A DNA stretch of 9,257 bases from a bacterium (lineage in GTDB: Archaea > Thermoproteota > Nitrososphaeria > Nitrososphaerales > CADDZS01), in contig DAIDAB010000070.1 of assembly GCA_027310845.1 (NCBI GenBank), positions 1 to 9,257 on the forward strand, written 5' to 3'. The notes beneath the pieces were generated by a model. It saw nothing but the letters and a program-made list of their open reading frames with translations. It was not told the DNA's origin and ran no database searches. Position numbers and translations under genes: made by a program. Shown piece by piece: positions 6,978 to 9,257 of this stretch. Each line of letters opens with the position of its first letter. The first letter of the stretch is position 1.

Positions 6978-7015
6978 GAAACGAAGCGCGGATCAGAATT
7001 TGCGAGCAATTTTAA

Positions 7016-7426
7016 TTGAATAAGAAAAACAATAGCTCGAAAATAAAAGTCAACTCTGTCAAAGTGGACAGCACTTTGGAGAACGAAAACGGATGGAATC
7101 GAATGCGCCTTCGCTGGCTCATCGATGAAAATACCGTGGGAGCAGAGAAGGGAGTGCTTGGGCGGGCGATTTTTCCTCCAGGCGCATCTCACAAAGCCCA
7201 CTTTCACGAGAACGCGGAAGAATACATCATAATAACAAAAGGTCGAGGGTCTCAAGTGGTTGGAAACGAGACATATGAGGTCACACCGGGCGATGTCGTG
7301 TTTGTTCCAAGGGGAACTGTGCATGCAACCAAAAATGCGAGCAAAAGAGGAAACCTTGAACTTTTCTTCGTTTACTCCGGTGCGGCGAGCTTAGAAAAGA
7401 CTGGATACAAGCTTGCCAATGCCTAA
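7016..7426 (+). CDS. Small single-domain cupin
   Basis: A 136-residue single-domain cupin. Motif 1 is canonical, G56-x5-H62-x-H64-x4-E69-x6-G76. Motif 2 is also canonical, G92-x5-P98-x-G100-x2-H103-x3-N107. Metal binding by His62, His64, Glu69 and His103 is therefore expected. Such proteins can be dioxygenases, isomerases, lyases or sugar- and metabolite-binding proteins; nothing here decides. Residues 1-30 are polar and poorly conserved in appearance, so the start is uncertain. TTG at 7016 is the longest option, GTG at codon 17 (7064) is possible, and ATG at codon 30 would still leave the barrel largely intact. No Shine-Dalgarno precedes any of them. The gene is divergent from the HisD-fold gene and ends 9 bp from a second, convergent cupin. 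It may act on an intermediate of the neighbouring dehydrogenases (inference). Confidence 0.87.
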   Translation: MNKKNNSSKIKVNSVKVDSTLENENGWNRMRLRWLIDENTVGAEKGVLGRAIFPPGASHKAHFHENAEEYIIITKGRGSQVVGNETYEVTPGDVVFVPRGTVHATKNASKRGNLELFFVYSGAASLEKTGYKLANA

Positions 7427-7435
7427 TATTTCCGA

Positions 7436-7825
7436 CTAGCGCCGTGCAATATTTCTGCTCACTTTTTCATTGTTGTCCTTTTTATAAACGTGAACGGGGT
7501 CTCCCTCGAAGTGGACGAATACAATGCAATCATCGTGCCATTCAAAAGGCCCATGGGGCTTCTTTGAGGGCCCGTAGATATATCCCCCTCTTCTGAGCTC
7601 CCTGCCCTGAGCGATCACGCGGCCCTGTAGAACGACGACCCCGTGCGATCCTTCGTGGGTATGTCGAGGTTCAACGTATCCTTCTGGCCACCTAATCAGA
7701 TAATCCAGTGTCCCCTTTTTCTTGTCTTGGCGAAGTACTTTTACTAGGGCTCCTTTCGGCAGCTTCATGAAAGGGTCAGGCCTCCAGGATCCTTCCGTCT
7801 CTTGCACGATCTTAGCCGAGCTCAA
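7436..7825 (-). CDS. Second, ChrR/DUF4437-like cupin
   Basis: A 129-residue cupin of a different subfamily from its convergent neighbour. Metal-site candidates: His55 and His57 (PRHTH), His61 (GSHGVVVLQG) and His91 (KPHGPF); the typical Glu of motif 1 is replaced by the His61 region. The GGYIYGPSKKPHGPF segment followed by a CIVFVHFEGDP strand matches uncharacterised cupins found beside bacterial catabolic enzymes, including ChrR-like anti-sigma and acetylacetone-dioxygenase-like proteins. Enzymatic or sensory roles are both open. The TTG start is chosen as the longest frame; GTG at codon 7 is an alternative. It lies on the same strand as, and 174 bp downstream of, the PuuE-like gene, but it has its own TATA-like box about 39 nt upstream, so it probably forms its own transcription unit. 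Confidence 0.82.
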   Translation of the reverse strand: MSSAKIVQETEGSWRPDPFMKLPKGALVKVLRQDKKKGTLDYLIRWPEGYVEPRHTHEGSHGVVVLQGRVIAQGRELRRGGYIYGPSKKPHGPFEWHDDCIVFVHFEGDPVHVYKKDNNEKVSRNIARR

Positions 7826-7858
7826 AATTCAGTTCAGGTTTCCGCCAGTTTTGCTTGC

Positions 7859-7866
7859 TATTTAAT
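7859..7866 (-). promoter_or_regulatory. TATA-like box of the second cupin gene
   Basis: The minus strand reads ATTAAATA, centred about 38 nt upstream of the TTG start of the second cupin. Its spacing matches the other promoters in this window. Confidence 0.45.
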
Positions 7867-7999
7867 TGGTTCACCCTAGGCCCGGAAGAAAGAGGGGGCA
7901 CAGTTCTGCTTTTTCCTAATATCCTCTCTTGGAAAGACTATAGTAGACTACTAGTGAGGATTCAGGACTCGATGACTGCTATCCGATCAATTCATCAGG

Positions 8000-8866
8000 T
8001 CAGTGCTTGGATTGCATTTTGAAAGCATCAAGAATTTCTGAGCCAGTTGTTATCCAAACCTCTTTCTGCGAAGCTAGGTATTCTAATGTCCTCTCAAGGA
8101 CTTGAATTCTGTGAGGAACGCCGCTTATGTATGGGTGAATCGCAACTGCCATAATTCTGGGGTTCTCAAGACCTTCGGAGTATAGGAGATCGAATTGCCT
8201 AGTCACCCTGTTGTAGAATTCCTCTGCTGGAAAATGTTGGTTAGCGAAGAGAACTATGTCGTTAAGCTCCAGCGTATATGGGATCGAGTAAATCGATTTT
8301 CCATCGACATTCATTTCATAAGGTTGATCGTCATTTACCCAGTCGCAAACGTACTCAAATCCATTCCGTGCTAGCAAACGCAGCGTGTCCTTGGTCTCGG
8401 CGAGGCCCGGGCCCAACCATCCACGTGGGCTCTCACCGAAGAATGATTTTATCGCATTTCGGGTTTCGATAATAGCCTGTTCCTCATTAGGCTCGGTTGG
8501 CAGGATACGTTGCGTGAATCCATGACCCATGATCTCCCAACCTTCCTCCTTGCAGCCTTCAGCAATTTTCGGGTAGACATTGCAGACTGATCCATTCAAC
8601 GCTATTGTTGGCCTGAATCCAAGTTGTTGAACAATTTTCTTCAAGCGCCAAAAGCCAACTCTCATGCCGTATTCATGCCAAGAGTAGTTTGGCACATCAA
8701 TTTCTGGGCGAGCACCAGCAGGTGTTGCAAGAATGGATCTCGCCGGTCGATCCAAGTACCAATTTTCGATGTTGATGATCAGCCATACTGCAATTCTTGC
8801 GTTGTTGGGAAGTTTCAGTTTCGCGCGGTCAACAATTGCTGAATAATCGTATGGATTCCCGGACAA
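8000..8866 (-). CDS. PuuE-like polysaccharide-deacetylase-family (CE4-fold) hydrolase
   Basis: A 288-residue NodB/CE4-fold protein of the group that includes the ureide hydrolase PuuE (allantoinase). The canonical TFDDG motif is replaced by INIENW (31-36), as in this non-carbohydrate branch. Other conserved stretches visible are VPNYSWHEYG (58-67), LNGSV (90-94), MGHG with His115, RGWLGPG (148-154), CDWVNDDQP (174-182), ELNDIV (200-205) and IHPYISGVPHR with His244. No signal peptide or membrane segment is seen, so it is cytosolic. Hydrolysis of a cyclic or linear amide such as a ureide or imide is the likeliest activity; the substrate is not known, and a cell-wall deacetylase is unlikely. The start is TTG: the in-frame TAG lies seven codons upstream and no ATG, GTG or other TTG intervenes before the conserved domain. 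TATA candidates lie at 8885-8891 and, with better spacing, about 8899-8906; neither is strong. Confidence 0.9.
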   Translation of the reverse strand: MSGNPYDYSAIVDRAKLKLPNNARIAVWLIINIENWYLDRPARSILATPAGARPEIDVPNYSWHEYGMRVGFWRLKKIVQQLGFRPTIALNGSVCNVYPKIAEGCKEEGWEIMGHGFTQRILPTEPNEEQAIIETRNAIKSFFGESPRGWLGPGLAETKDTLRLLARNGFEYVCDWVNDDQPYEMNVDGKSIYSIPYTLELNDIVLFANQHFPAEEFYNRVTRQFDLLYSEGLENPRIMAVAIHPYISGVPHRIQVLERTLEYLASQKEVWITTGSEILDAFKMQSKH

Positions 8867-9005
8867 TTTTCTTTCGCTCTCACACTATAAGATAGGATCA
8901 AAAGTTTTCCTGTGTGCTTTCAATCCACGCCAATTCAAAGGAGAACAACGGAATCCGATCTGATCTGCAGCGCGATTTTCTCTGAGGATACTATTCCGGC
9001 TCTGC

Positions 9006-9023
9006 CTAATCACGACTAATCAC
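9006..9023. repeat. Tandem direct repeat with 10-bp period
   Basis: CTAATCAC occurs twice, at 9006-9013 and 9016-9023, separated by GA. The 10-bp period places both copies on the same face of the helix, as in many regulator binding sites. It lies about 140 bp upstream of the PuuE-like gene. Confidence 0.45.
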
Positions 9024-9039
9024 AAGCTTCTACTTTCGA

Positions 9040-9057
9040 GAAACCCTTAAGGGTTTC
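9040..9057. repeat. 18-bp perfect palindrome, operator candidate
   Basis: GAAACCCTT-AAGGGTTTC is perfectly self-complementary over 18 bp with no spacer, and the centre CCCTTAAGGG looks like a TATA core. Lack of a loop and of a T-run makes a transcription terminator unlikely. A dimeric regulator site, perhaps over a promoter, is more likely. Confidence 0.5.
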
Positions 9058-9202
9058 ATTTCCTCGTTTATTTCTGCCTCTCTTTAGGATCGCCCAAGCA
9101 GCAATCTCCCTGTTTCTGTCTCACGTGTCCAGATGAAAAGACATTCCAAGTTCAAGGCATCTTAGATTATTTTCCCGTCAGGCGAGTCAATGTAATACAT
9201 GT

Positions 9203-9257
9203 ATGCCCGAAAATCCGCCCAAGTTTCGGGTGAACTCTAAGTCTGCTGAAGGTACTC
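9203..9257 (+). CDS. Possible N-terminus of a plus-strand gene running off the window
   Basis: An ATG at 9203 opens a frame that stays open to the window edge: MPENPPKFRVNSKSAEGT, 18 codons. It is hydrophilic and reads like an ordinary protein N-terminus, and an A+T-rich TATA-like stretch (9162-9173) lies about 36 nt upstream, near the spacing found for other genes here. There is no Shine-Dalgarno. The frame is too short to assign a family, and chance cannot be excluded. Confidence 0.33.
   Translation, partial: MPENPPKFRVNSKSAEGT

Larger units (their letters stand above)
6615..7015. other. 401-bp divergent spacer between the HisD-fold gene and cupin gene
   Basis: No convincing gene. It holds TATA-like boxes for both flanking genes, and an additional strong one, AATTTTAAAAAG at 6720-6731, with no matching gene start. 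GCCAGTT occurs at 6850-6856 and again at 6875-6881 (25-bp period), with an inverted ACTGGC at 6903-6908 and AGTCC-TT-GGACT at 6894-6905, which may be regulator sites. A 40-codon minus-strand frame (6829-6951, GTG start) is the only small ORF that reads at all like protein. Confidence 0.5.
8867..9202. promoter_or_regulatory. 336-bp spacer with several symmetric elements
   Basis: I see no gene here. Notable elements are a direct repeat with 10-bp period (9006-9023), an 18-bp perfect palindrome (9040-9057) and a second TATA-like GTTTATTT near 9066-9073. There is also a TTAGATTATTTT near 9162-9173, which would suit a plus-strand gene starting at 9203. The element density suggests a regulatory region between two divergent transcription units. 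Confidence 0.4.

Noticed and set aside
6941..7324. Minus-strand 127-codon frame
   Set aside because: It lies antisense to the first cupin, whose motifs are perfect; the frame has no recognisable domain and is rich in Cys, Phe and His.
7921..7961. ATCCTC...GAGGAT inverted repeat as a terminator or attachment site
   Set aside because: The arms are only 6 bp with a long spacer, there is no T-run, and no mobile gene is nearby; likely chance.
9206..9230. Inverted repeat CCCGAAA-n11-TTTCGGG as a terminator
   Set aside because: No T-run follows on either strand, and it lies within the possible plus-strand coding start at 9203.
9165..9238. Minus-strand frame ending MYYIDSPDGKII
   Set aside because: It reads like protein, but an in-frame TAG lies just upstream and only about two dozen codons remain. 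It competes with the plus-strand ATG at 9203; I could not support it as a gene or pseudogene.
1..9257. CRISPR arrays, tRNA or rRNA genes, insertion sequences
   Set aside because: No regularly spaced repeats, no tRNA T-arm or acceptor patterns, and no transposase or integrase frames were seen on either strand.

Overview
The window looks archaeal. Most genes have an A+T-rich TATA-like box roughly 29-43 nt before the start codon, Shine-Dalgarno sequences are absent, and TTG is the best or only start codon for six of the eight complete genes. The enzymes, by contrast, belong to families I know mainly from bacterial catabolic loci. A soil or sediment heterotroph of the TACK/Nitrososphaeria kind is my best guess at low confidence. 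There is no rRNA, ribosomal or other marker gene to settle it.

Layout. 1-471 (+) is the 3' end of an Opp/Dpp-type peptide or small-solute ABC transporter ATPase. After a 161-bp convergent gap comes a minus-strand group, each gene with its own spacer: an ACMSD-like amidohydrolase (633-1643), a creatinase/prolidase-fold M24 protein with one metal ligand replaced by Cys (1839-3071), and a zinc-type medium-chain dehydrogenase (3222-4244). A 252-bp divergent promoter region separates these from a short-chain dehydrogenase (4497-5288, +). Convergent to it is a histidinol-dehydrogenase-fold protein of the catabolic (HpsN-like) type (5343-6614, -). A 401-bp divergent spacer leads to a small cupin (7016-7426, +), which converges with a second cupin (7436-7825, -). 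Then come a PuuE-like polysaccharide-deacetylase-family hydrolase (8000-8866, -), a 336-bp spacer rich in symmetric sequence elements, and the possible first 18 codons of a plus-strand gene at the right edge.

How the genes may work together (inference). There is no obvious operon: strands alternate and almost every gene seems to carry its own promoter. The content is still coherent as an uptake and catabolism island for small organic molecules: a transporter, two or three C-N or C-C bond hydrolases/lyases, three alcohol dehydrogenases of different folds, and two cupins. The trio of MDR dehydrogenase, SDR and HisD-fold dehydrogenase recalls loci for 2,3-dihydroxypropane-1-sulfonate (DHPS), where two dehydrogenases interconvert enantiomers and HpsN oxidises the R form to sulfolactate. 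No sulfolactate-cleaving enzyme lies in the window, so the substrate remains open.

I found no mobile element, CRISPR array, tRNA or rRNA.
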